Shown in pieces: positions 16,852-25,864 of a DNA stretch of 38,863 nucleotides (position 1 is its first letter; every line of letters starts with the position of its first letter). A model generated the notes under the pieces. The model searched no databases, was not told the origin of the DNA, and was given only the letters and a program-made list of their open reading frames with translations. Made by a program: the position numbers and the translations under genes. The DNA is from an uncultured Clostridia bacterium (GTDB lineage Bacteria > Bacillota > Clostridia > TANB77 > CAG-508): positions 1 to 38,863 of the forward strand of contig CATKGX010000115.1 of assembly GCA_949747775.1 (NCBI GenBank). Reading direction: 5' to 3'.

Positions 16852-17667
16852 ATGAAGAAAAATTTAATGAGAATTGTATTAAGTTTAGTAATAGTTGCAT
16901 TAGTTGCAGGAATAGGATATGTTATTTATGGGCTATATAAAAAACATACATTAAATGTACAAAATCCAATTGCAACAATTGAAATTGAAGATTATGGAAC
17001 CATAAAAGTAGAGTTATATCCAGATCAAGCACCAAATACAGTAGCAAACTTTATTCGTTTAGCCAATAGAGGATATTACAATAATTCTACGTTTCACAGA
17101 ACAGTACCAAAATTTGTAATTCAAGGTGGTGCTAAAAATGGAGATTTAACAACATCTCCAAAACTAAGTGATATCATGGATAATGTAGAAAATGATAAAC
17201 CATATAATATAGAAGGAGAATTTATCGCGAATGGTTTTACCAAAAATACACTAAAACATGAAAAAGGTGTTATTTCTATGGCAAGAGGAGATTACAGCGC
17301 ATATAGCAGTAGTTTAACGACACAAGGGTATAATTCTGCAAGTTCACAATTCTTTATTATGGCTGACAATAATACAAGCTTAGACGGAGTTTATGCTGCT
17401 TTTGGAAAAGTAACAGAAGGAATGGATATTGTAGAAAAAATATCAAATGTAGAAGTACACTATAGAGATAGTGAACTAAAAGAGGGAGAAACAGCGCCAA
17501 AAGATAAAGATGGACAAACGATTAATTCTGATACACCAAAAAAACAACCAGTTATAAAAAATGTAACTGTTGAAACATATGGTGTAGACTATGGAGTGCC
17601 AAAAACAGTAGATGTATTTGATATAAATTCATGGTTTATGCAAAGTGGATTACTAGGACAACAATAA
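16852..17667 (+). CDS. Membrane-anchored cyclophilin-type peptidyl-prolyl isomerase
   Basis: A 271-residue protein with a basic N-terminus and one transmembrane segment (about 7-29), then an external cyclophilin domain. Visible hallmarks are GTIKVELYPDQAPNTVANFI, NSTFHRTVPKFVIQGG, KGVISMARGD, SASSQFFIM and LDGVYAAFGKVTEGMDIVE. The core is longer than a minimal bacterial cyclophilin because of extra segments around residues 100-125 and 205-225. It presumably helps fold exported proteins. It lies 16 bases after disA and ends with a strong terminator. Confidence 0.92.
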   Translation: MKKNLMRIVLSLVIVALVAGIGYVIYGLYKKHTLNVQNPIATIEIEDYGTIKVELYPDQAPNTVANFIRLANRGYYNNSTFHRTVPKFVIQGGAKNGDLTTSPKLSDIMDNVENDKPYNIEGEFIANGFTKNTLKHEKGVISMARGDYSAYSSSLTTQGYNSASSQFFIMADNNTSLDGVYAAFGKVTEGMDIVEKISNVEVHYRDSELKEGETAPKDKDGQTINSDTPKKQPVIKNVTVETYGVDYGVPKTVDVFDINSWFMQSGLLGQQ

Positions 17668-17670
17668 TAA

Positions 17671-17708
17671 AAAACATGCCAATGATGAGAAAATCATTGG
17701 CATGTTTT
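17671..17708 (+). terminator. Terminator after the cyclophilin gene
   Basis: AAAACATGCCAATGAT pairs perfectly with ATCATTGGCATGTTTT over a GAGAAA loop, closing the miaB-to-cyclophilin run. Confidence 0.92.
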
Positions 17709-17790
17709 GCTTTATGAATTTAATATAAAGGATAGAAATATTACAATTATATTACATTTTCATAAAAGGCAAGAAAATTAGCAAAATATG

Positions 17791-17819
17791 TTTACTTTTG
17801 TAACAAAATTGTATACAAT
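17791..17819 (+). promoter_or_regulatory. SigA-type promoter for the glycosyltransferase gene
   Basis: TTTACT and TACAAT are separated by 17 bases. The predicted transcription start near 17827 falls on the GTG that the ORF track uses as a start, which supports the downstream ATG at 17871. Confidence 0.55.
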
Positions 17820-17870
17820 AAGTGCAATGTGGTAAGAGAAGCAAAAGAAAAATTGAAAGGGGCTATTCGA

Positions 17871-19163
17871 ATGAAAATATTAATGCTAACATGGGAATAT
17901 CCACCAAGAATTGTTGGTGGAATTGCAAGAGTTGTACATGATTTATCTAAAAGATTAATTAAGGATGGACATGAGGTAACAGTAGTTACATATAAAGATG
18001 GAGATACTCCATATTACGAGAATGATAAAGGAGTAGAAGTATATAGAGTAGAAAATTATATGATACATCCTAATAATTTTATTGACTGGATTATGCAATT
18101 AAACTTTAACTTAGTGTCAAAGGCTTCAGAAATTATAAGGAAGAATGGAAAATTTGATGTAATTCATGCACATGATTGGTTAGTAGCCAATGCAGCAAAA
18201 ACATTAAAGAACTCTTTTGATATTCCTGTAGTGTCAACAATTCATGCAACAGAGGCAGGCAGAAATTCTGGCATTCATGATAGCACACAAAGATATATTA
18301 ACGATACAGAGTGGCTTTTAACATATGAATCAACAGAAGTAATTGTTAATAGTAATTATATGAAAGGTCATGTACAAGGTTTATTTGGGCTTCCTTTTGA
18401 TAAAATTAATGTAATTCCTAATGGAATTAATTTAACAAATTTTAATGGAATTGATAGAGATTATAGTTTTAGAAGACAATATGCAATGGATAATGAAAAA
18501 ATTATTTTGTATGTAGGAAGACTTGTATATGAAAAAGGAATACAACATCTAATTTCAGCAATGCCAAAAATATTAGCCAATTATCATGATGCAAAATTAG
18601 TAATAGCAGGTAAAGGCGGAATGTTAGATGAATTAAGAACACAAGCATATAACATGGGGTTAGCAGATAAAGTGTATTTTACAGGATACTTAAATGCAAA
18701 ACAAGTACAAAAGATGTACAAATGTGCTGATGTTGCAGTATTTCCAAGTACATATGAACCATTTGGAATTGTAGCATTAGAGGCAATGCTTGCTGGTGTG
18801 CCAACAGTTGTTTCAGATGTGGGTGGACTAAACGAAATTATAAATCATAAAGAAAATGGAATGAAAAGTTATGCAGGTAACCCAAATTCTATTGCAGATT
18901 CAGTGCTTAGTATATTATATGATAAACAACTAGCAGCGAATGTTTCTAAAAAAGCAAAGGCAAAAGTAAAAGAAGAATTTAACTGGAACAAAATTGCACA
19001 AGATACACATTATATTTATGAAAAAGCAATCTGCAAAACAGTAGCACAAAAACAAGCAGAGCAAATTGCACAAGAGAATGCAAAAAAAGCAGAGAAAGCT
19101 AAAAATACAGACAAAGAAATTACAAATTTACTAAGTTTCAAAAAGAAACATGCTTATGCATAA
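17871..19163 (+). CDS. Glycosyltransferase family 4 protein (glycogen synthase-like)
   Basis: A 430-residue GT-B fold enzyme. The N-terminal half opens KILMLTWEYPPRIVGGIARVV, where the GG loop binds the nucleotide sugar, and has HAHDWLVANAAKTL. The C-terminal half has LYVGRLVYEKGIQHLISAMP, an EX7E element in PSTYEPFGIVALEAM and GVPTVVSDVGGLNE. The opening and HAHDW resemble the bacterial starch/glycogen synthase-like subgroup, but donor and acceptor cannot be told; a cell-surface glycan is equally possible. The last 35 residues are Lys/Ala-rich and probably unstructured. ATG 17871 follows GAAAGGGG and is preferred to the GTG at 17829. Confidence 0.88.
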   Translation: MKILMLTWEYPPRIVGGIARVVHDLSKRLIKDGHEVTVVTYKDGDTPYYENDKGVEVYRVENYMIHPNNFIDWIMQLNFNLVSKASEIIRKNGKFDVIHAHDWLVANAAKTLKNSFDIPVVSTIHATEAGRNSGIHDSTQRYINDTEWLLTYESTEVIVNSNYMKGHVQGLFGLPFDKINVIPNGINLTNFNGIDRDYSFRRQYAMDNEKIILYVGRLVYEKGIQHLISAMPKILANYHDAKLVIAGKGGMLDELRTQAYNMGLADKVYFTGYLNAKQVQKMYKCADVAVFPSTYEPFGIVALEAMLAGVPTVVSDVGGLNEIINHKENGMKSYAGNPNSIADSVLSILYDKQLAANVSKKAKAKVKEEFNWNKIAQDTHYIYEKAICKTVAQKQAEQIAQENAKKAEKAKNTDKEITNLLSFKKKHAYA

Positions 19164-19185
19164 AAAGATAGGAGTAGTATAAAAA

Positions 19186-19518
19186 ATGAATGTATATGAT
19201 ACAGCAAATAGGTTAGCAAAAGAAATAAAAGAGTCAGAAGAATATACAGGATATAAAAAATTGAAAGACATATTAATGGGAAATCCTGAAACGAAAAAGA
19301 AAATTGAGGATTTTGAAAAATTGAGATATGAACTTCAATTAATGCAATATACTGGTGAAGAAAAAGATGAGGAGAAAAACAAAAAACTACAAGAAATGTA
19401 TGCTATGTTAGTACAAGATCATCAAATAAAGGAATACTTTGATTTAGAAGTAAAATTCAATGTTATGATAGCAGATGTTAACAAAATCATAGCAGAAGCG
19501 ATTAAAGATGCATTATAG
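19186..19518 (+). CDS. YlbF/YmcA family regulator-like protein
   Basis: A 110-residue helical protein of the Com_YlbF family. It opens YDTANRLAKEIKESEEY and continues YKKLKDILMGNPETKKKIEDF, then an amphipathic second half. In B. subtilis, YlbF, YmcA and YaaT form a complex that stimulates RNase Y-dependent mRNA processing and affects competence, biofilm and sporulation. Clostridial paralogues are less studied, so the same role is inference. AGGAGTAG precedes the ATG, 22 bases after the glycosyltransferase gene. Confidence 0.8.
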   Translation: MNVYDTANRLAKEIKESEEYTGYKKLKDILMGNPETKKKIEDFEKLRYELQLMQYTGEEKDEEKNKKLQEMYAMLVQDHQIKEYFDLEVKFNVMIADVNKIIAEAIKDAL

Positions 19519-19552
19519 GTCGTTTCGTTGTTATCCTAGAAAGGAAAAGTAA

Positions 19553-20260
19553 ATGGAATATGCAATCATTCTAGGAATAGGTATTGTAGCAATGATTACT
19601 TTAAAAATTGCTTTTAGGGTAAAGCTACAAGATGTTAAAAAAATAAAGCAAATAGGAGAGGACAAAGGTTTAAATGATATAACCAATGCCTTTCCTGAAA
19701 ATAGAGTCGTATGTGAGAAGATTTTAGAACAATTAGGAAATCAAAATGTCAAAATAAAAGAAAGTGAAGATAGTAGTAGCAAATTAACCTATTATTCAGT
19801 TGTAACAAATGATATCGTTATTGCAAACATCAAAGATACTTTTACAAGAATACAAACAATTGCACATGAGTGTTTACATTCAGTGCAAAACAGAAAAATG
19901 TTACTATTTAATTTCGTTTTTTCAAATTTATATTTATTATATTTTGGACTGATTGTTATTTTAACATTATGCAGAATAATAAAAAATCCAATACTTGCAA
20001 TAATCATTTTCATCGTCTTAGGCTTTATTTATTATGCAGTACGTAGTTATTTAGAAATTGACGCTATGACAAAAGCGCCATATGTTGCAAAAGAATACAT
20101 GGAAAAAAGTAATAAAATATCAAAAGATAAGATACAAATTATTATGAAACAATATGAAGTAATAAATCAAATTGGTATTCCAATGATGAACTTTTACATT
20201 TTTATGTCGGTATTTATTAAAGTGATAATTTATATTGGAATAGCAATGATGTTTAAATAA
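19553..20260 (+). CDS. Putative membrane zinc metallopeptidase
   Basis: A 235-residue membrane protein with an HExxH zinc-protease motif (HECLH, 105-109, in TIAHECLHSVQN). A first transmembrane segment lies at about 3-21, a pair at about 118-160, and a last one at about 208-233. A downstream acidic stretch (YLEIDAMTKAPYVAKEYM) could supply the third zinc ligand. The arrangement resembles YugP-type (Zn_peptidase_2) proteins, but the match is partial and the protein seems divergent. Substrate unknown. It lies between a ylbF-like gene and two LiaF/DUF4097-type genes, suggesting a cell-envelope setting. Confidence 0.65.
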   Translation: MEYAIILGIGIVAMITLKIAFRVKLQDVKKIKQIGEDKGLNDITNAFPENRVVCEKILEQLGNQNVKIKESEDSSSKLTYYSVVTNDIVIANIKDTFTRIQTIAHECLHSVQNRKMLLFNFVFSNLYLLYFGLIVILTLCRIIKNPILAIIIFIVLGFIYYAVRSYLEIDAMTKAPYVAKEYMEKSNKISKDKIQIIMKQYEVINQIGIPMMNFYIFMSVFIKVIIYIGIAMMFK

Positions 20261-20277
20261 AGAGAGGAGAAGAAAAA

Positions 20278-20952
20278 ATGAAGAAATTTGGAGATTTATT
20301 ATGGGGGTTATTTTTTATTGCTTTAGGACTAATTATTGGACTAAATGCAATGGGAATTACCCATATTAACATTTTCTTTAGTGGATGGTGGACACTATTT
20401 ATTATTGTGCCTTGCTTTATAGGACTATTTAAAGACGAAGAAAAAACAGGAAATTTAATTGGCTTAGCAATTGGTAGTATATTATTAGCATCAGCACAAG
20501 GTCTTATTTCCATAGAAGTATTTATGAAGCTAATTATTCCAATTATATTTGTAGCAATAGGTTTAAGCATTATATTTAAGGGAGTACTAAAAAGTGCTAT
20601 TACAGAAAAAATAAAGTCTGTTAATAAAAACAATTTAGACAGCTATTGTGCAACTTTTTCAGAACAAAAGGTTAATATGAATGGAGAAGAATTTAAAGGG
20701 GCAAACTTAGAAGCAGTATTTGGAGGCGTTGAGCTAGATTTAGATGGAGCACATTTTAGCGAAGATAGAGTCATATATGCTTCAGCAATCTTTGGAGGAA
20801 TAGAAATAAGAGTACCGAAAAATGTAAATGTTAAAGTAAAATCGAATAGCATTTTTGGTGGTGTAAAAAATGTAGTAAGTAATACGAATGAAAATGTGCC
20901 TACTATATATGTAAATGCTTCAGCTATATTTGGAGGTGTTGATATTAAATGA
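20278..20952 (+). CDS. LiaF-like membrane protein
   Basis: A 224-residue protein. The first 100 residues form about four transmembrane segments of the LiaI/LiaF (DUF5668-like) type (DLLWGLFFIALGLIIGLNAMG..WWTLFIIVPCFIGLF). The C-terminal 100 residues carry a repeated beta motif, AVFGGVELDL, AIFGGIEIRV, SIFGGVKNVV and AIFGGVDIK, typical of the LiaF C-terminal domain. LiaF-type proteins restrain envelope-stress two-component systems, but no kinase or regulator gene is nearby, so the regulatory partner is unknown. The stop overlaps the next start by four bases (ATGA), implying translational coupling with the DUF4097 gene. Confidence 0.78.
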   Translation: MKKFGDLLWGLFFIALGLIIGLNAMGITHINIFFSGWWTLFIIVPCFIGLFKDEEKTGNLIGLAIGSILLASAQGLISIEVFMKLIIPIIFVAIGLSIIFKGVLKSAITEKIKSVNKNNLDSYCATFSEQKVNMNGEEFKGANLEAVFGGVELDLDGAHFSEDRVIYASAIFGGIEIRVPKNVNVKVKSNSIFGGVKNVVSNTNENVPTIYVNASAIFGGVDIK

Positions 20953-21800
20953 GCACAGGACAGAAAGTAATTAAAATATTGGCACTTGTTTTAGCAGGAT
21001 TTATTATTGTAAACATTTTTTCAGCAATCATTTTCGGTATATCAGCTTTTTCTGGGTATATGTATCAAAAAGAAAATAAAGATATCAAATATGAAGAAAT
21101 CGTTGGAACACTACAAGAAGAGATGATTAAGAATATAGAAAACTTAAATGATAAGGTAAAAATAAAAATAGACTTGGCAACATATCATTTAGAAGTTAAA
21201 AGAGGGGCAAAATTGTCAGTAGAAACAACTGGCGAAAAAGAACAATTAAAATGTGCGATACATGGAAGCACATTAGAGATTAAAGAAAAAAATCATAATT
21301 GGTTTTGGAAAGTAAAGGAAGGCGTACCTACAGTTGTTATATACATTCCAGAAAATATTACTTTAGATGAATTAAAAATTGAAATGGGAGTTGGAAAAGT
21401 AAGTATTGAAGAAATAGAAGTTCATAACTTTAAATTAGACGCTGGTGCTGGAAAAGTTATAATATCAAATATGACAACTCAAACAGCAGATATTGATGGT
21501 GGTGCAGGAAGCTTTGAAGCGACTGATTGTATTTTTAATGATTTAAATTTAGACTGTGGTGTAGGGGCTACCAAAATATCTGGTAATATTACAGGAAGAA
21601 GTAAAGTAAGTTGTGGGGTAGGAAGAACAGAATTTAATCTAGCAGGAAAAGAAGAGGAATATTCTATTCGAACAGAAACTGGATTAGGCGCTATGACTTT
21701 AAATGGAAAAAAATGCTCAGATGATGCCAAATATGGAGAAGGCGAAAGCAAAATAGAAATTGAAGCAGGAGTAGGAAGCGTAGAAATAACTACAAAATAG
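20949..21800 (+). CDS. DUF4097 family beta-strand repeat protein, membrane anchored
   Basis: A 283-residue protein with one N-terminal transmembrane segment (about 9-34), a short linker and a long right-handed beta-solenoid-like region. The repeats share a Gly-x-Gly turn: GVGKVS, GAGKVI, GAGSFE, GVGATK, GVGRTE, GLGAMT and GVGSVE, spaced roughly every 18-25 residues. This is the DUF4097 (putative adhesin) pattern. Such proteins commonly neighbour LiaF-like or PspC-like genes, and the 4-base overlap with the LiaF-like gene here fits a joint envelope-stress function. The topology places the solenoid outside. The exact role is unknown. Confidence 0.8.
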   Translation: MSTGQKVIKILALVLAGFIIVNIFSAIIFGISAFSGYMYQKENKDIKYEEIVGTLQEEMIKNIENLNDKVKIKIDLATYHLEVKRGAKLSVETTGEKEQLKCAIHGSTLEIKEKNHNWFWKVKEGVPTVVIYIPENITLDELKIEMGVGKVSIEEIEVHNFKLDAGAGKVIISNMTTQTADIDGGAGSFEATDCIFNDLNLDCGVGATKISGNITGRSKVSCGVGRTEFNLAGKEEEYSIRTETGLGAMTLNGKKCSDDAKYGEGESKIEIEAGVGSVEITTK

Positions 21801-21806
21801 AGTAAA

Positions 21807-21850
21807 GTAAAATATTGAGAAAGAACAAAGTTTTCTTTTTCAATATTTTT
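21807..21850 (+). terminator. Terminator after the DUF4097 gene
   Basis: AAAATATTGA pairs with TCAATATTTT, with additional A-rich/T-rich pairing toward the loop and a T run following. It is long but AT-rich. Confidence 0.75.
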
Positions 21851-21889
21851 TATTTGTAACCTTTATTGATGTATTTTTATCTAATTTAC

Positions 21890-21918
21890 TAGACCATGTT
21901 ACACATTTATGATATAAT
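21890..21918 (+). promoter_or_regulatory. SigA-type promoter for recJ-relA
   Basis: TAGACC and a perfect TATAAT are separated by 17 bases and lie 33 bases before the recJ start, downstream of a terminator. Confidence 0.7.
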
Positions 21919-21951
21919 CCAAGCATATGAGAAGCAAGATGGGAGAAATAG

Positions 21952-23649
21952 ATGAATAAAAAGTGGAAATGCTATGATATAGATGAAGAAAAAGTAAATA
22001 AATTGATGCAGGAGTATCAAGTAAGTAAACTTGTAGCAATGATTTTGGCCAATAGAAGTGTAGATATAGAAAGTGATATGAATAAATTTCTAAATCCTAC
22101 TAGAAAAGACTTCTACAATCCTTTCCTTATGCCAGATATGGAAAAAGGTGTAGCTAGAATCTTACAGGCAATTGAAAACAAAGAGCGTATTATGATTTAT
22201 GGAGATTATGATGCAGACGGAATTACAAGTATTACAGTATTAAAAAAGTTTTTACAAGAACGTAATGTAGAGGTAGGTACATATATTCCCAACCGTTTAG
22301 ATGAAGGATATGGATTAAACAAAGAAGCAATAAAAAGTATTTTTGAAAAAGGATACCGATTAATGATTACAGTAGATTGCGGTATTTCTGGAATAGAAGA
22401 AATAGAATATGCTAATAGTTTAGGCATACAGACAATTATTACAGACCATCACGAGCCAGCAGAGAGTTTGCCAAATGCTTATGCAGTAATTGATGCCAAA
22501 AGAAAAGATAATGAGTATCCTTTTAACCAATTAGCAGGAGTTGGTGTAGTATTTAAACTAATTCAAGCATTGTCTATGAAATTAGAACTAGAAGAGAAAG
22601 AATATCTAAAATATTTAGACATTGTATGTGTCGGAACGATTTCAGATATTGTTCCATTAGTAGATGAAAATAGAGTGATTGCTAAGTTGGGACTAAAATT
22701 AATAGAAGTAACCAAAAATATAGGACTACGTACTTTGCTAGATACAATAGGTTTTAAGGTAATAAATTCAACAGCAATTTCTTTTGGAGTAGCACCACGT
22801 ATTAACGCATGTGGTAGAATGGGACATGAACAAGCGGCTTTAGATTTGTTCCTTTGTGAAGATGCCAAAGAGGCAAGACAAATAGCAGAGAAATTAAATG
22901 CGTTTAACATAGAAAGGCAAAATAAAGAAAGACAAATATTTGAACAGGTTGTTCAAAAGATAGAGGCAGAAGAGAAAGACAAAAGCTGTATTATACTAGG
23001 TGGAGAAAATTGGCATCATGGTATTATAGGGATTGTTTCGTCAAAAGTAACAGAACTATATTTTAAACCAAGTATTTTAATTTGCTTTGAAGGAGAAGAA
23101 GGAAAAGGCTCTGGTAGAAGCATTCCTGGTTTTGATTTACATGAGGCACTAATGAATTGCAAAGAATCAATTCAAAAATTTGGTGGACATGCAATGGCAA
23201 TAGGAATTACAGTAGAAAAAGATAAGTTTAATCAATTTAAACAAGAATTCGAAAACTATGCAGAAAAAGAACAGATAGGGGATATTGTACCAGTAATACA
23301 AATTGATGGTGAAGTAGGAATAAAAAATATTAATATACAAGATGTTCAAAGTTTAAAAATATTAGAGCCATTTGGAGAAGCAAATAAGACACCATTATTT
23401 TTGTTTAAGAATTTAAAAATTAATTCTATTAGAGCATTATCTGAAGGAAAACATCTAAAACTAACATTAAAAGATGGAAATTATTTGATAGATGCAATAG
23501 GATTTAATATGGGAAATTTATCAGAAGAATATTTGCTAGATGATAAAGTAGATATTGTGGGAACATTGGATATAAATTCTTTTAATGGAAGAGACAGTAT
23601 CCAAATTACCATTAAAGATATACGAAAATCTGTGGGGGTGATGATGTAA
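21952..23649 (+). CDS. recJ: Single-stranded-DNA-specific exonuclease RecJ
   Basis: A 565-residue 5'-3' single-strand exonuclease of the DHH phosphoesterase family, used in recombination and mismatch repair. The catalytic motifs are YGDYDADGITS (Asp85, Asp87, Asp89), TVDCGISG, the signature TDHHEP, and GVGVVFKLIQAL. The DHHA1 part holds NWHHGIIGIVSSKV and the GSGRSIPGFDLHEAL segment with FGGHAMAIG, followed by a C-terminal OB-like domain. Its size is like E. coli RecJ and shorter than B. subtilis RecJ, which has an extra C-terminal region. GGGAG precedes the ATG. relA starts at the next base after its stop. Confidence 0.95.
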   Translation: MNKKWKCYDIDEEKVNKLMQEYQVSKLVAMILANRSVDIESDMNKFLNPTRKDFYNPFLMPDMEKGVARILQAIENKERIMIYGDYDADGITSITVLKKFLQERNVEVGTYIPNRLDEGYGLNKEAIKSIFEKGYRLMITVDCGISGIEEIEYANSLGIQTIITDHHEPAESLPNAYAVIDAKRKDNEYPFNQLAGVGVVFKLIQALSMKLELEEKEYLKYLDIVCVGTISDIVPLVDENRVIAKLGLKLIEVTKNIGLRTLLDTIGFKVINSTAISFGVAPRINACGRMGHEQAALDLFLCEDAKEARQIAEKLNAFNIERQNKERQIFEQVVQKIEAEEKDKSCIILGGENWHHGIIGIVSSKVTELYFKPSILICFEGEEGKGSGRSIPGFDLHEALMNCKESIQKFGGHAMAIGITVEKDKFNQFKQEFENYAEKEQIGDIVPVIQIDGEVGIKNINIQDVQSLKILEPFGEANKTPLFLFKNLKINSIRALSEGKHLKLTLKDGNYLIDAIGFNMGNLSEEYLLDDKVDIVGTLDINSFNGRDSIQITIKDIRKSVGVMM

Positions 23650-25848
23650 GTGTCAGAATATAAGCAAGTGGGAATAGAAGATATTATTTCTGTAATGAAA
23701 AAAAATAGTTGGAGATGTGATACAAAATTAATGTTAAAAGCATATACATATGCGAAAAACAAGCATGGAGACCAACTAAGAAGGTCAGGTGAGCCATATA
23801 TTATTCATCCAGTTCAAGTAGCTTATACTTTAGCTACTTTAGAGTTAGACGAAAATACAATATGTGCAGCATTACTTCATGATGTATTAGAAGATACACA
23901 AACAACAAAAGAGGAGTTAAGTAAGGACTTTAACCAAGAAGTTGCTGAAATGGTAGATGGTGTTACAAAATTAAACAAGCTTAGTTATGTAAGTGTAGAA
24001 GAACAACAAGTTGAAAATTATAGAAAAATGTTCTTAGCAATGGGGAAAGACATTCGTGTTATTTTAATTAAGCTTGCAGATAGGCTTCATAACATGAGAA
24101 CATTAAAATATCTTAGTCGTGATAGACAAATTGCAAATGCAACAGAGACAATGAATCTGTATGCACCACTTGCGAACCGTCTTGGTGTGTATTCTTTAAA
24201 ATGGGAATTAGAAGATTTATCTTTTAAATATTTATATCCAGAAGAATATAGAGAGCTTGTAGAAGGAATTGATAAAAAAAGAGAAGAACGCTTAAAATTT
24301 ATTGATTTAATTTTAGAGCAAATTAGAGTAGAACTAAAAAAGCAAAAAATAGATGCAGAAATTACAGGGCGTGCAAAACATTTATATAGTATTTATCGTA
24401 AAATGAAAAGAGACAATTTAACATTAGATCAAATTTATGACTTATTTGCATTAAGAATTATTGTAAATTCTATAAAAGACTGTTATGCAGCGTTAGGTGT
24501 TGTACATGAGCTATATAGCCCTATGCCAGGAAGATTTAAAGACTATATTGCCGTACCAAAGCCAAACTTATATCAATCTTTGCATACAACATTAATAGGA
24601 CCAAAGGGAACTCCTTTTGAGGTACAGATTCGTACTTGGGATATGCATAGAATAGCAGAATTTGGTATAGCAGCACACTGGGCATATAAAGAGAAAAGTT
24701 TTTCAAGTGGAAGAAAGGCAAATGTAAAAGTAGAAGAAGACAAGCTATCATGGATACGTGAAACATTAGAATGGCAAAAAGATATGCAAGATCCAGAAGA
24801 ATTTATGCAAACATTAAAAAAAGAGTTATTTGAAGATGAGGTATATGTATTTACGCCAAAAGGAGCAATTAAAGTGCTTCCAAAAGGAAGTACACCAATA
24901 GATTTTGCTTATCAAATTCATGCTGAAATAGGACACCATATGGTAGGGTGTAAAATTAATAGTAAAATGATGCCAATTATTACACCAATTAAAAATGGTG
25001 ATATTGTAGAAATTATTACTTCTGATAATTCAAAAGGACCTAGTAGAGACTGGCTTAAAATTGTAAAAAGTTCAGGTGCAAAAAATAAGATTTCTTCATG
25101 GTTTAAGAAAAATCAAAGAGAAGAAAACATTATAAAAGGGAAAGAACTTATTGAAAAAGAAATTAAAAAAATTGGAATGAAGCATGAGGAACTATTTAAG
25201 CCAGAGTTTATAGGTGCAGCATTAGAAAGGTACAAATATGGAAGCCTTGATGAAATGTTTGCAAGTGTTGGGTTTGGCTCAATATCATCAGGAAAAATTA
25301 TTGCAAGGGCATTAGAAGAATATAGAAAAGTACACAGTGAAGAAAATTTAGAAAAGACGTTAGAAGAACTATCAAAAGAGAAAATCCATAAAAATAAACC
25401 ATCTCAAAATGGAGTTGTGGTAAAAGGAATTGACAACTGCTTAGTAAAACTTTCAAAATGCTGTAATCCAGTCCCAGGAGATGAAATAATAGGATATATT
25501 ACAAAAGGAAGAGGTGTATCTGTTCATAGAACAGATTGCGTAAACATGAAAAGCTTGATTACAGAAGATAATCGAATGATTGATGTGTATTGGTATCAAG
25601 CAGATACAGCAGCATACAATGTAGATATTGAGGTGTATGCAAATGATAGAGTTGGATTATTGGCAGATATGATTGGTGAGGTTGGAGCATGTAAATGTAA
25701 GTTAATAGCAGTTTCTTCAAGGGCAACAAAAGAAAAAATTGCAGTAACAGACTTAACAGTTGAAGTAATGGATATAGAACAGCTAAATAAAGTATTAAAA
25801 GCAATTAGAAAAGTAGATAGTGTATATGAAGTAAAAAGAAAAAAATAA
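23650..25848 (+). CDS. relA: Bifunctional (p)ppGpp synthetase/hydrolase, RelA/SpoT family
   Basis: A 732-residue long RSH protein controlling the stringent response. An N-terminal HD hydrolase domain (AALLHDVLEDT, about 76-86) is followed by the synthetase domain (TGRAKHLYSIYRKM, LFALRIIV, PKPNLYQSLHTTL), TGS (VFTPKGAIKVLPKGSTPIDFAYQIH), a Cys-containing segment (CCNPVPGDEI) and a C-terminal ACT domain. The intact HD motif suggests both activities. The start is GTG directly after the recJ stop; the GGGGGTGATG at the end of recJ is its ribosome binding site, so the two are translationally linked. Confidence 0.95.
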   Translation: MSEYKQVGIEDIISVMKKNSWRCDTKLMLKAYTYAKNKHGDQLRRSGEPYIIHPVQVAYTLATLELDENTICAALLHDVLEDTQTTKEELSKDFNQEVAEMVDGVTKLNKLSYVSVEEQQVENYRKMFLAMGKDIRVILIKLADRLHNMRTLKYLSRDRQIANATETMNLYAPLANRLGVYSLKWELEDLSFKYLYPEEYRELVEGIDKKREERLKFIDLILEQIRVELKKQKIDAEITGRAKHLYSIYRKMKRDNLTLDQIYDLFALRIIVNSIKDCYAALGVVHELYSPMPGRFKDYIAVPKPNLYQSLHTTLIGPKGTPFEVQIRTWDMHRIAEFGIAAHWAYKEKSFSSGRKANVKVEEDKLSWIRETLEWQKDMQDPEEFMQTLKKELFEDEVYVFTPKGAIKVLPKGSTPIDFAYQIHAEIGHHMVGCKINSKMMPIITPIKNGDIVEIITSDNSKGPSRDWLKIVKSSGAKNKISSWFKKNQREENIIKGKELIEKEIKKIGMKHEELFKPEFIGAALERYKYGSLDEMFASVGFGSISSGKIIARALEEYRKVHSEENLEKTLEELSKEKIHKNKPSQNGVVVKGIDNCLVKLSKCCNPVPGDEIIGYITKGRGVSVHRTDCVNMKSLITEDNRMIDVYWYQADTAAYNVDIEVYANDRVGLLADMIGEVGACKCKLIAVSSRATKEKIAVTDLTVEVMDIEQLNKVLKAIRKVDSVYEVKRKK

Positions 25849-25864
25849 AAGAAGTGAGGAAGAT

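Noticed and set aside
17829-17870. GTG start of the glycosyltransferase at 17829
   Set aside because: It falls at the predicted transcription start of the 17791-17819 promoter; ATG 17871 has GAAAGGGG and gives the family-typical N-terminus.
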